From positions 1 to 64,000 of the forward strand of contig CAYXQJ010000001.1 in assembly GCA_964467455.1 (NCBI GenBank): a stretch of DNA of 64,000 nt, given 5' to 3'. Of the stretch, positions 28,068 to 37,054 are shown in pieces (position 1 is the stretch's first letter; each line of letters begins with the position of its first letter). The notes beneath the pieces were generated by a model, which saw only the letters and a program-made list of their open reading frames with translations, ran no database searches and was not told the origin of the DNA. The position numbers were made by a program, and so were the translations under genes. Source of the stretch: OLB6 sp964467455 (GTDB lineage: Bacteria; Bacteroidota; Ignavibacteria; Kapaibacteriales; Kapaibacteriaceae).

Positions 28068-28659
28068 GTTCGATCCATTTCTCGTAGTATTCACTTGCTC
28101 GCAGGTGGTCAGCGATCTTCTTGACCGCCCAATGATAGTTGGCCTTCAGGGTCTCCTTATTCGCACCCAGCATCGTTGCGATCTCTTCATACGACAGCTC
28201 GTCGTAGTATCGCAAACAAAAGGTCTCGCGTTGTTTAGGTGGAAGCTTCGTCAGCACCTCTTTGAAGTACCGCTCAAAGTCGCTCTGTTCCGTGTGCTCA
28301 AGCGGACTCCACTGGTGAGCAACAACGTCGCGTTCACCCTCGGCCTCACCCACAGAAAAGAACGACATCAGCTTCCGTTTTCGAAGCATAGAGTTGCAGA
28401 CATTTACCGTGATTCGGTACAACCACGTCTGCAATGAACTGTTGCCTTGGAATCGATCGATCCCGTTGATCGCTTTTAGAAAGACCTCTTGCGCCGCATC
28501 GCGTGCATCCTCGCCGTGACTCAGATGACGAAGCGCGACGGCATAGACAAAACGCTGATGCCGCCGAACGAACTCCGTTGCAGCTCGGTCGCGCTCACCG
28601 GCCCGAAAGGCCTCAAGGATCTCACTGTCGTGTTCCAGAGCAATGGTCACAGTGTTCAT
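28057..28659 (-). CDS. ECF-family RNA polymerase sigma factor
   Basis: 200 residues. Region 2: RFVYAVALRHLSHGEDARDAAQEVFLKAING, LQTWLYRITVNVCNSMLRKRK; region 4: RYYDELSYEEIATMLGANKETLKANYHWAVKKI. A second ECF sigma, unlike the one at 19.4 kb in linker and region 4. First gene of a three-gene operon with a putative anti-sigma factor and a periplasmic Spy-like protein, so likely an envelope- or metal-stress switch. No clear TAnnTTTG box precedes it, which would fit self-activation through its own promoter. Confidence 0.93.
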   Translation of the reverse strand: MNTVTIALEHDSEILEAFRAGERDRAATEFVRRHQRFVYAVALRHLSHGEDARDAAQEVFLKAINGIDRFQGNSSLQTWLYRITVNVCNSMLRKRKLMSFFSVGEAEGERDVVAHQWSPLEHTEQSDFERYFKEVLTKLPPKQRETFCLRYYDELSYEEIATMLGANKETLKANYHWAVKKIADHLRASEYYEKWIEHER

Positions 28660-28714
28660 GGATACTGCCGTAATGTAACCCGCCTACGACCAAGAACCAT
28701 AGCCGACGGTTTAA

Positions 28715-30073
28715 TCAGACCTGGACAGACCTCCAACGACCCGAGCGGTGTACCAACAGTGACACCGCCGCAAACGTCACGTAACCGACCAAGATGCCTA
28801 GCCAAATGCCCGTTGGACCGAGGCCGACGGGGCCAGAGAGCACCCAGGCAAGGGGGAACTGCAATCCCAGAAGACAGCCGGCAGTGATCAGCATACTCGT
28901 CACAGCTGCGCCGGCACCACTGATGGCCCGAACGGTAACGATGCCGATACTGAAGAAGACGTAGCCGAAGACCGTTATCCGCAAGTAGGCGAGTGCCGCC
29001 TCCAGGGTGTCGGGACTCGAGGTGTAGAGTCTGACGAAGTACTCCCCTGCCAGCCATACCACCACGGCTAGCCCTATCATCAGCGTCGAGCCCTGACGGA
29101 TCGCTGAACGGTGATAGGCCGCCACTCTATCCGGTTTCTTTGCACCAAGATTCTGCCCCGTTGCAACTTCCACAGCCACACCAAGGGCAAAGACGCTCAT
29201 AAACACCACCATGTCCACATTCAGCCCCAAGGTGTATGCCGCCGTCACCGACGTGCCATATCCGCCAACTACCACGAAGATGAGGGCTCGGTTGACACTC
29301 ACAGAGATCATCTGCAGCGATGCCGGCAATCCTAGCTTGCCGATCCTCATCAACAATCCGAAGTCAGGACGAAACCGGTCGAATCGTAGCTTCAGGGTCG
29401 TCTTCCCCGTCGTTACGGCCCACAGCGCCACCACGCTTCCGGAGATCTGTGACAACGCCGTCGCCAATCCAGCCCCTGCCAAACCCATCATTGGGAACGG
29501 ACCCCATCCAAAGATCAGGAAGGGGGCGAGCACAGCGTTCAAGATCGTCGTCATGATCAAGACAGTCATCGGAAAAACGGTGTTGCCCGTGGACCGGATC
29601 ACTGAGAAGATCTGGAAGTTGACAAGGTTCGCCGTAAATCCGAGGTACAAGAAGGTCATGTACGAGAGCGACATCTCCGCAACGTCGGTCTCCATCCGCA
29701 TCAGCTTTGGGATCAAGGGCATGATCAGATACAACAGGATCGTGATACTGCCGGCGATGGTGACCATTCCGCCGATCGCTTGAGCTGCTGTCCTACCGGC
29801 TTCTTCCAAGTCTCCCTCACCTACCCGCCGGGAGACGATGATCCCGGTTCCGACCGCAAATCCGCTGGCAAGGGTGAAGACGAGGAAGGTGATCTGGTCG
29901 CTGGCACCGATGGCTGCGATGGCTCCGTCGCCCAATCGTGAAGCGTAATAACGGTCGATCAACGAATAGATCATGTTGACCAGAAAACTGAAGGCCATCG
30001 GTATGGCAAACAATCTCAGCGATCGGTCAATGGGGTCGTTGATGAGGTCGGTTCGTGAACGTAGTGCGGTCAT
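28715..30073 (-). CDS. MATE-family multidrug/toxin efflux transporter
   Basis: 452 residues with twelve predicted membrane helices in two repeats. The first helix region reads DRSLRLFAIPMAFSFLVNMIYSLIDRYYASRLG, followed by DQITFLVFTLASGFAVGTGIIVSRRVGEG; the second half repeats this with QNLGAKKPDRVAAYHR. Family members export cationic drugs or metabolites by Na+/H+ antiport. Stands alone between the sigma operon and a divergent glycosyltransferase; its substrate is unknown. Confidence 0.92.
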   Translation of the reverse strand: MTALRSRTDLINDPIDRSLRLFAIPMAFSFLVNMIYSLIDRYYASRLGDGAIAAIGASDQITFLVFTLASGFAVGTGIIVSRRVGEGDLEEAGRTAAQAIGGMVTIAGSITILLYLIMPLIPKLMRMETDVAEMSLSYMTFLYLGFTANLVNFQIFSVIRSTGNTVFPMTVLIMTTILNAVLAPFLIFGWGPFPMMGLAGAGLATALSQISGSVVALWAVTTGKTTLKLRFDRFRPDFGLLMRIGKLGLPASLQMISVSVNRALIFVVVGGYGTSVTAAYTLGLNVDMVVFMSVFALGVAVEVATGQNLGAKKPDRVAAYHRSAIRQGSTLMIGLAVVVWLAGEYFVRLYTSSPDTLEAALAYLRITVFGYVFFSIGIVTVRAISGAGAAVTSMLITAGCLLGLQFPLAWVLSGPVGLGPTGIWLGILVGYVTFAAVSLLVHRSGRWRSVQV

Positions 30074-30178
30074 GGGCTGCGAGTGTACGAAGGAAGCGCC
30101 GAATTACGATACGGTCACATGAATGTTTCGTCATGAAACCCTTCTTGATCTAGCGGTAAATTGTAGCAAACACGTGCT

Positions 30179-31294
30179 ATGATCTCAACACACCACATCA
30201 TCTACCTCGCTCTGGCAGGCGTTTACGCAGCTCGAGTGGCGTTCTTCTTTCGTGGTGTCCTGCGAGAGCGTACACGATGGGTACGGGAACCTTTCACGCC
30301 CCGCATCTCGATCATCGTACCGGCCAGGAATGAGCAGGCCAACATTGAGCGGTGCGTTCGATCCCTTGCCCGACTCGAGTACCCGTCGGAGTTGCTCGAG
30401 ATGATCGTGGTAAATGACCGGAGCACGGATGGGACGGCACAACTCCTTGACGATCTGGCACAAACGTATCCGATGATCACGGTGCTGCATCGCACAGAGT
30501 CCGAGGTCGACCCTAATCTGCGCGGCAAACCCGGAGCGCTGCAATACGGCATCGACCACAGTCAGGGTGACATCATCTTGATGACGGACGCCGATTGTGA
30601 GGTACCGCCCCAGTGGGCAGTGGCAATGACGCGACCGTTCAACGACGAGCACGTTGGAATGGTCAATGCCATGACCTCGGTCGCCGGAGGCACGATCTTC
30701 GACAAGATCCAAGATGTTGAGTGGACCTATACACAATCCATGGCCTGCGGCGGCGTTGGCAACGGCACACCCCTCGGCTGTTTTGGCAACAACCTGGCGA
30801 TTCGACGTTCGGTGTTCACTGCACTGGGCGGATATCGCGACATTCCGTTCAGCGTCACTGAAGACATGGCTCTGCAACTCGCCGTCGAGCGTGCCGGACA
30901 TCTGATCCGATTCGTGATCCAGGAAGAAACATCGGTGATCACGCAGCCGTGTCCAGACCTTGCCGATTACATCAAGCAGCGTCATCGTTGGGTTCGTGGT
31001 GGCACAGGCCTCGGTCCGCGGGCGGCTGGTTTCGTTCTTAGCGGCGTTGCACTCTGGCTCGGCATCGCACTCACTATCGCAGACCATGCCTGGCCCTGGC
31101 TGATCGGCATGGTGGCACTGCGGCTGCTAGCGGATGGCGCCTTGGTCGCCTCTTCTTCCATCGCCGTTGGCCGAAAGCGTCTGCTTCCCATGATCATTCC
31201 GTCGATGAGCATCCTCGTGCTTACAGAATTGGTCCTTCCGATCCTTGCACTCAAAAAGCAGGTGACGTGGAAAGGCCAGATCTTTAAGAACTGA
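30179..31294 (+). CDS. Membrane-bound family 2 glycosyltransferase
   Basis: 371 residues. N-terminal helix (IIYLALAGVYAARVAFFF), then a GT-A domain with RISIIVPARNEQANIERC, VVNDRSTDGT, the DxD-like MTDADCEV and the acceptor motif QRHRWVRGG (QxxRW), then three or more C-terminal helices. QxxRW marks processive or polymer-forming enzymes such as those making polysaccharides. The upstream 105 bases hold a small GTTTC-GTCAT-GAAAC hairpin and a TAAATTGT near-match to the promoter box. Its last 11 bases overlap the convergent oxidoreductase gene. Confidence 0.9.
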   Translation: MISTHHIIYLALAGVYAARVAFFFRGVLRERTRWVREPFTPRISIIVPARNEQANIERCVRSLARLEYPSELLEMIVVNDRSTDGTAQLLDDLAQTYPMITVLHRTESEVDPNLRGKPGALQYGIDHSQGDIILMTDADCEVPPQWAVAMTRPFNDEHVGMVNAMTSVAGGTIFDKIQDVEWTYTQSMACGGVGNGTPLGCFGNNLAIRRSVFTALGGYRDIPFSVTEDMALQLAVERAGHLIRFVIQEETSVITQPCPDLADYIKQRHRWVRGGTGLGPRAAGFVLSGVALWLGIALTIADHAWPWLIGMVALRLLADGALVASSSIAVGRKRLLPMIIPSMSILVLTELVLPILALKKQVTWKGQIFKN

Positions 31295-33866
31295 TCTGGT
31301 CCAACAGGTCGAACACCGAGACCCAAGCAACCTTGGTATGCGTCGATAGTGCCTGCTGACACATGGCGTTGAGCGAGACATGGACATCTCCGTGCAGCGA
31401 TCGTACTTCCTCGGTCTCTATGGCTAGTGCACCTTGAGGTACTTCTGGATGGCGCTTACCATGTAGACCGGCCTGACCGCAGCAATACGACGTTGTTGGT
31501 ATCGACACACGACCACTCACCCGCTCGCAGATCCTTCGCATGCGCTCAACGTCGCCCGTATGATGTGTCCCACATCCCGGATGGAGAACAACGTGTCCTG
31601 CAGGCTTCGTGATCGGTAATGACGGCAGGATCCATTCTTCCACAAAACGCAGCGGTGATACAACGTCAACACCGTATTCGCTACCGGCCGCGATCAAGGC
31701 GGCGGCACACGTACTCGTGTCTGTGACAACTGAGAGGTCGGAAGCATCGGTCATCGTCGTCAACACATCGAAGGTAGCGCGCACTCGTGCGGATGCTGCT
31801 TCAGGAAATCCTTGCGATGAGAATGGCTGGCCACAACACAACGTACCGTGATCGTCAGGAATGATCAGTTCGATCCCTGCTTTGTCACACACCGAATGTA
31901 TCACGCTCAAGGTTCGATCTGCCCAGCGTGATGGACATGACGGCATCAGCACGATACGACGTTGATACTCTACGTTCGCATGGTCAGATGTCTCTCCTCG
32001 CCGAGTTGATCGTTCAAACATCTTCGGTGCGACCGCATTCACGATTCCATAGTGTCGAGCGGCGAACTGGGCAGCCCCCTTCATGATCGTTGAATGTTGA
32101 TCTGACCGAACGTGTTTGACCAAGGCGCCGGTGTCGATGTGGACAGGACAGACAACGCTGCACATGCTGTCGGCAGCGCAAGAGTCCATACTGAGCTTTT
32201 GTTCGTCGTGCTTCAACGCTCGAGCGATCGACGGATCGTGGCTAGTGAGGATCTCGCGCCGTAAGACGATGCGCTGTCGGGGTGTCAGCGACGTGGTACG
32301 GGTTGGACAGACGTGTTCGCAAAAACCACACTCGATACAGGCATTGACCTCTTCGTCGACCACCGGAACCGGTTTGAGGTTCTTGAGATGGATCATGGGA
32401 TCTTGACTCAAGATCACATCCGGATTGAGGATACCATTGGGATCAAGCAGGTCCTTGATGCGCCGCATCAATGCATAGGCAACACGTCCCCACTCACGTT
32501 CTACATAGGGGGCCATGTTACGACCGGTGCCGTGTTCGGCTTTGAGAGAGCCCTGATACTTGCCAACGACAATGTCGGCGATCGTGTCCATGAATCGACC
32601 GTATCGCGACACTTCATCTTCTGTTGAGAAATCTTGGTTGACGACGAAGTGAATGTTCCCATCCTTGGCATGTCCAAAGATGATGCCCTCGTGATAACCG
32701 TGCTCCGTAAAGGCCTGCTGCACATCGGCAACCAAACGTGCCAACTGCTGTGGAGGTACGGCGATGTCTTCATTGATCATCGTCGATCCTTTAGGGCGCA
32801 TGGCACCAACCGTTGGCATCAGTCCCTTTCGCAACCTCCAGAGAAGAGCTTGTTCGGTGGGATCGGTCGTCCACGGACCAGGCAACGTTGGAGCGATACC
32901 ATGAAACTCAACAAGCAGTGCCGCTGCTCCCGGCCTCGTGATCCGCAGATGATCCGGCGTATGTGATAGGCCTGCGAAGGAGCGGAGTGATGCGTCGTCC
33001 ATCAACTCTACGGCAGCCGCGCCTGAAGACGTCCACATTGGCACCGTTGCGCATGCTTCATCAAGACTATCGTAGACGAAGATCGCCGTCCACTTCTGGC
33101 GTGCATCAGGGATCGTTCGATACGTGACCTCTTCCACGAAGCCTAATGTGCCTTCGCTACCCACAAACAATCGCATCAGGATCTGCGAAGGACGATCTTC
33201 ATCAAGAAATGCATTGAGCGAATATCCGATCGTGTTCTTGATCGTATACTTTCGGCGGATCAACGCGCAGAGTTCATCGTCGTGTCGGATCTCATCACGT
33301 AACTCGGTCAGTGCGCGGTAGAGTTGTGGTCGTTCGCGCGCTAACATCTCATCACTGTCGTTCGCGGCCGTATCAAGCGACCACCCATCTGCCAGGATGA
33401 TCTTCATCGACTCGATCGTGTGATACGAATTGAGCTGCGTGCCACAACACATCCCGCTCGCATTATTCGCAACGATGCCGCCGACCATGGCCGCATTCAT
33501 CGAGGCAGGATCCGGTCCGAGCTTTCTTCCGTAGGGGGCGAGCACAGCGTTCACACGTCCACCCGTTACACCCGGTGCTACACGAACGCGATGACCATCA
33601 TCGAGAACGCTGATCTGGTGCCAATGACGTGATACATCGATGAGGACACCGTCCGTGACAGCTTGTCCGGACAAGCTTGTACCAGCGGCGCGGAACGTAA
33701 CATGCTGACGTTCGGCGTTGGCCCACTCGAGCAGTTGAATCACGTCGTGGCGGTCGCGTGGACGGGCTACGGCCGTTGGGACCAATCGATACAGTGAGGC
33801 ATCGTGCGCCATGACCAGACGGTCCACCAAGGACGTGGACACAAAGTCGAATGGCGGCCTTGGCAT
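31284..33866 (-). CDS. FAD-binding and Fe-S oxidoreductase (GlcD/GlpC-type fusion, D-lactate or D-2-hydroxyacid dehydrogenase)
   Basis: 860 residues. FAD_binding_4 domain (TFRAAGTSLSGQAV, LGPDPASMNAAMVGGIVANNASG), FAD-oxidase C domain to about residue 480, then a ferredoxin-like part with CIECGFCEHVCPTR and DSCAADSMCSVVCPV, and two CCG-type regions (PSCPSRW..., LCCGQPFS; LHPGCGTHHT, SYCCGQAGL). This is the single-chain D-lactate dehydrogenase/glycolate-oxidase architecture feeding electrons to the quinone pool. ATG at 33866 overlaps the carboxylase stop (TGATG). The exact 2-hydroxyacid cannot be read from sequence. Confidence 0.92.
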   Translation of the reverse strand: MPRPPFDFVSTSLVDRLVMAHDASLYRLVPTAVARPRDRHDVIQLLEWANAERQHVTFRAAGTSLSGQAVTDGVLIDVSRHWHQISVLDDGHRVRVAPGVTGGRVNAVLAPYGRKLGPDPASMNAAMVGGIVANNASGMCCGTQLNSYHTIESMKIILADGWSLDTAANDSDEMLARERPQLYRALTELRDEIRHDDELCALIRRKYTIKNTIGYSLNAFLDEDRPSQILMRLFVGSEGTLGFVEEVTYRTIPDARQKWTAIFVYDSLDEACATVPMWTSSGAAAVELMDDASLRSFAGLSHTPDHLRITRPGAAALLVEFHGIAPTLPGPWTTDPTEQALLWRLRKGLMPTVGAMRPKGSTMINEDIAVPPQQLARLVADVQQAFTEHGYHEGIIFGHAKDGNIHFVVNQDFSTEDEVSRYGRFMDTIADIVVGKYQGSLKAEHGTGRNMAPYVEREWGRVAYALMRRIKDLLDPNGILNPDVILSQDPMIHLKNLKPVPVVDEEVNACIECGFCEHVCPTRTTSLTPRQRIVLRREILTSHDPSIARALKHDEQKLSMDSCAADSMCSVVCPVHIDTGALVKHVRSDQHSTIMKGAAQFAARHYGIVNAVAPKMFERSTRRGETSDHANVEYQRRIVLMPSCPSRWADRTLSVIHSVCDKAGIELIIPDDHGTLCCGQPFSSQGFPEAASARVRATFDVLTTMTDASDLSVVTDTSTCAAALIAAGSEYGVDVVSPLRFVEEWILPSLPITKPAGHVVLHPGCGTHHTGDVERMRRICERVSGRVSIPTTSYCCGQAGLHGKRHPEVPQGALAIETEEVRSLHGDVHVSLNAMCQQALSTHTKVAWVSVFDLLDQISS

Positions 33867-35521
33867 CACACCTGGATCACGCCGTTGCGGAGTTCCGGGA
33901 TCGACGGTTGATGGCTTGCAACGGCGATACCGCGGCTGATCACGTCGCGGGTATCGGTTGGACTGATGATGCCATCAACCCACAGTCGCGAGGCGGCATA
34001 GAGCGGCGTCGTTGTGTCGTCATACTTCTTCTGGATCTCGGCGAGCATCTGCCGTTGCTGTTCTTCCGTGATCGTTTCGCCATTTTTTTCCAGCGCAGCC
34101 AGTCGGATCGTCAGCAGCGTCTTCGCTGCCTGAGCACCGCCCATCACGGCGATCTGTGCCGTCGGCCATGCAAAGATGAACCGGGGATCGTAGGCCTTTC
34201 CGCACATGGCATAATTCCCGGCACCATAGGAGTTACCCATGATGATCGTGAACTTCGGGACAACGGAGTTGGCCACGGCGTTGACCAGCTTTGCGCCGTC
34301 CTTGATGATGCCGCCTTGTTCAGCACGTGTGCCCACCATGAAGCCGGTCACGTCTTGCAGGAACACAAGAGGGATACCGCGTTGATTACAATTGAGGATG
34401 AAGCGAGCGGCTTTGTCGGCAGAATCGGAATAGATCACGCCCCCTACCTGCATCTCCCCTTTACCGGATTTGACGATCTCACGGTTGTTAGCGACGATGC
34501 CGACGGCCCATCCGTCGATGCGGCCGTAACCACAGATGATGGTGCCACCGTAGCCGGCCTTGTATTCATCGAACTCGGAGTTGTCGAGCAGGCGCGCAAG
34601 GATCTGGCGCGTTTTGTACGGTTTGGATCGATCGGCAGGCATGATGCCCCAGATCTCTTCCGGGTCGAATGCCGGCGGCTGAGGTTCGATGCGCGAGAAC
34701 AGCTCGTGTTTGCCTTTGGACGGGGCGAACTTATCCACGAGGGATCGGATCGTTGTCAGGGCTTCTTCGTCGGATTCGACCTTGTAGTCGATCACTCCGG
34801 AGACCGTGCTGTGCATGGTGGCACCACCGAGCGGCTCAATGGTCGTCTTTTCACCGATGGCGGCCTCTACGAGGGCGGGACCGGCCAAAAAGACGCTTCC
34901 GGTGCCGTTGACGATGAGGGCTTCATCGCTCATGATCGGCAGGTAGGCCCCACCGGCGACACAGGGTCCCATGATGGCCGCGATCTGCGGCACGCCCATG
35001 GAGCTGAGGATGGCGTTATTTCGGAACTGACGTCCGAAGTGCTCTTTGTCGGGGAAGATCTCATCCTGCATTGGCAGGAAGACGCCGGCGCTGTCGACGA
35101 GGTAGATGATCGGCAGTCGGTTCTCGATGGCGATCTCTTGCGCCCGCATGTTCTTCTTGGCCGTCATGGGGAACCACGCACCGGCTTTGACCGTGGCGTC
35201 GTTAGCGACGATCAAACATTCGCGTCCGCAAATGATCCCAACGCCCGCAACAACGCCGGCTGACGGCGCTCCGCCCTCGGCTTCATACATGCCTTCTGCG
35301 GCGAAGAGTCCGATCTCGAGGAACGGCGTATCATCGTCGGTAAGCAATGCGATGCGCTCACGGGCGGTGAGCTTACCTTTTGCTTTGTGGCGTTCGATCG
35401 CTTTTTTGCCGCCACCTAGTCGTGTGCGGTCACCCACGCCGTCAAGGACACGCATCCGCTGGCGATTCGCATCCGCGTTCGCCTCGTACGTAAGATCGTG
35501 CTCTATCGAGGAGCCGATCAT
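33866..35521 (-). CDS. Acyl-CoA carboxylase beta subunit (carboxyltransferase; methylcrotonyl/propionyl-CoA type)
   Basis: 551 residues. Two crotonase-like halves: N-terminal with GGKKAIERHKAKGKLTARERI, LVDSAGVFLPMQDEIFPD, GPCVAGGAYLPIMSDE; C-terminal with QDVTGFMVGTRAEQGGIIKDGAKL and NSYGAGNYAMCGKAYDPRF. LPMQDEIFPDKEHFG and the last motif are closest to methylcrotonyl-CoA carboxylase beta, though propionyl/geranyl enzymes are close relatives. It transfers CO2 from carboxybiotin to an acyl-CoA. The biotin carrier lies 12 kb away (46980) and a biotin carboxylase is not in the window. Between secG and the oxidoreductase in one transcript. Confidence 0.92.
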   Translation of the reverse strand: MIGSSIEHDLTYEANADANRQRMRVLDGVGDRTRLGGGKKAIERHKAKGKLTARERIALLTDDDTPFLEIGLFAAEGMYEAEGGAPSAGVVAGVGIICGRECLIVANDATVKAGAWFPMTAKKNMRAQEIAIENRLPIIYLVDSAGVFLPMQDEIFPDKEHFGRQFRNNAILSSMGVPQIAAIMGPCVAGGAYLPIMSDEALIVNGTGSVFLAGPALVEAAIGEKTTIEPLGGATMHSTVSGVIDYKVESDEEALTTIRSLVDKFAPSKGKHELFSRIEPQPPAFDPEEIWGIMPADRSKPYKTRQILARLLDNSEFDEYKAGYGGTIICGYGRIDGWAVGIVANNREIVKSGKGEMQVGGVIYSDSADKAARFILNCNQRGIPLVFLQDVTGFMVGTRAEQGGIIKDGAKLVNAVANSVVPKFTIIMGNSYGAGNYAMCGKAYDPRFIFAWPTAQIAVMGGAQAAKTLLTIRLAALEKNGETITEEQQRQMLAEIQKKYDDTTTPLYAASRLWVDGIISPTDTRDVISRGIAVASHQPSIPELRNGVIQV

Positions 35522-35529
35522 GCGTGACC

Positions 35530-35898
35530 TCAGTTACCTTGTTGGGCCGGTTGTTGGGCCGGTTGCTGAGCCGGCTGCTGCACCGGAGCCGGCGAACCGG
35601 TCGGTGGTGCGTTCACGGGGACCTCAGCGCCTTCAACGGTCGCTTGACGTTCGCCGGTGCCGGCTTCGGTCAAGAACACCTTGTTGACCAGCAGCGCAAT
35701 GATCATGATCGCTGCCGTAAGGCCGATGGTAAGGTTCTGCAGAAAATTGCGGCCGGCGCGTACGCCAAAAAGGTTCATTGCCTGACCGCCGAGTCCGCCC
35801 ATGCCCGAGATCATCTCTGCCTTGCCCGGTTGGATAAGGACGACAAGGATGAGGAGGACGGAGGCGAAAACGCTAAGAAGGATGAATAGTGTTGCCAT
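35530..35898 (-). CDS. secG: Protein translocase subunit SecG with a QQPA-repeat tail
   Basis: 122 residues: first helix (TLFILLSVFASVLLILVVLIQ), conserved loop PGKAEMISGMGGLGGQAMNLFG, second helix (LTIGLTAAIMIIALLVNKVFL), then a long hydrophilic tail ending in repeated QQPA units encoded by a 12-bp repeat (TTGTTGGGCCGG on the plus strand). SecG helps SecYEG-mediated export. A typical SecG is about 75-110 residues; the tail is the variable part. A TATATTGC near-match to the promoter box lies six bases before the ATG. Confidence 0.92.
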   Translation of the reverse strand: MATLFILLSVFASVLLILVVLIQPGKAEMISGMGGLGGQAMNLFGVRAGRNFLQNLTIGLTAAIMIIALLVNKVFLTEAGTGERQATVEGAEVPVNAPPTGSPAPVQQPAQQPAQQPAQQGN

Positions 35899-35922
35899 AG
35901 ACTTGCAATATAAGAGTTTAGC

Positions 35923-37032
35923 TCACTTTGAACAACGGTAGCCAACACACGGGGCAATGCTGAGGTCCATGCTGTTCGACATGAACCAGCCCAAGAACGT
36001 ATCGTACCGCCCCTCGTTCTTTCGAAAGTAGCCGTTCATCTCTTTCTTGTCACCGTAGGCATAGAGCCACCACAGGTACTCTTCAAGCCACCCTGCTTTG
36101 GCAACCCTGGCATGCCAATCCAAGACGGTATTGGGGTATTTTTCAAGATAGCCGGCGCCTTCCCATCCCTTGATGAAGGCCTTGCGGGTCTCCACGAGCT
36201 GTGCGATCGTCAGCCGCTTCAGCACGCCGCTCTCGGGAATGAACTTCTGGCTGGACGTAGCGACCGTGAACTCGAATGCCGTCGGAAAGTTCATGACGGC
36301 CGGCCCAAACGGTGAGGGTTCTGCCAAGAGTTCGTCGGGACAGAAATTGATCGGGTCAACCGTGTCTCCCAGACGCATCGCCGCCGTCCAGGTAATATAG
36401 AGGATCTCACTGACCTCCTTCGTACGAGATGTTGCTCGCTCTAGGTTGAGGAACAATTCGCCGTAGAGGACGCTCCAGATCTTATACGGTGTGGCGGAGA
36501 GTGACTTGCAGATCCAGTAGTAATTCGTTGCAAACTGTGGCTCGACCTGTGTCCCCTGCACCCACCAGTCGAAGGCCTGTCTCAGGTCGCCGTCGATCAA
36601 TGCCGCGGCGCCGAGTTCGTAGTGTAGTCGACCCGACTTCGGATATCGCGCAAGACCTTCACGATAGTACGGCATCGACTTCGTTGAGTCACCAAGCAGG
36701 TCGTAACAGTTGCCGATGAGTTGGTACCCTCGGTCATACAGCAGTGAATCTTGATAGATCGGTTCCAACGCCTTGATGGCCTCAGGATATTTCTGCTGCA
36801 TGATCAAGCTGATCGTGCGCTCATATTTGTACGGAACAAAATCCGGTCGGGCCGCGATGACCCTGTCCCACGTTCGTTCTGCCTCGGCGCCGAGATTGCG
36901 ATCCATAAAGTCCACAGCATCGCGTACGAGAACCTGAACACTATCGTCACTGAGTTGCGCCAGCGCCGGTGCCGTGCCCACAAGGGCAATGAAGACAACA
37001 ACGAGTCGTCGTAGCAGCGTTTTCCACATCAT
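35923..37032 (-). CDS. Exported TPR-repeat protein
   Basis: 369 residues with a signal peptide (RRLVVVFIALVGTAPALAQ) and tetratricopeptide repeats in the first half (AERTWDRVIAARPDFVPYKYERTI; YYREGLARYPKSGRLHYELGAAAL). The second half has no recognised domain. TPR proteins in the periplasm scaffold other proteins; the partner is unknown. The start at 37032 leaves only 22 bases to the divergent TraB gene, so each promoter lies inside the other gene; TATCTTGC at 37071-37078 (minus) is a candidate box. Confidence 0.78.
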   Translation of the reverse strand: MMWKTLLRRLVVVFIALVGTAPALAQLSDDSVQVLVRDAVDFMDRNLGAEAERTWDRVIAARPDFVPYKYERTISLIMQQKYPEAIKALEPIYQDSLLYDRGYQLIGNCYDLLGDSTKSMPYYREGLARYPKSGRLHYELGAAALIDGDLRQAFDWWVQGTQVEPQFATNYYWICKSLSATPYKIWSVLYGELFLNLERATSRTKEVSEILYITWTAAMRLGDTVDPINFCPDELLAEPSPFGPAVMNFPTAFEFTVATSSQKFIPESGVLKRLTIAQLVETRKAFIKGWEGAGYLEKYPNTVLDWHARVAKAGWLEEYLWWLYAYGDKKEMNGYFRKNEGRYDTFLGWFMSNSMDLSIAPCVGYRCSK

Positions 37033-37054
37033 GAAGCGTACATCAACTGAATCT

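Noticed and set aside
30185..31087. 300-codon open frame on the minus strand
   Set aside because: Antisense to the GT2 gene, whose DxD and QxxRW motifs are clear.
33851..35263. 470-codon open frame on the plus strand
   Set aside because: It lies wholly antisense to the acyl-CoA carboxylase beta gene, whose motifs are unmistakable. The translation is His/Asp/Gly-rich low-complexity, typical of a shadow frame.
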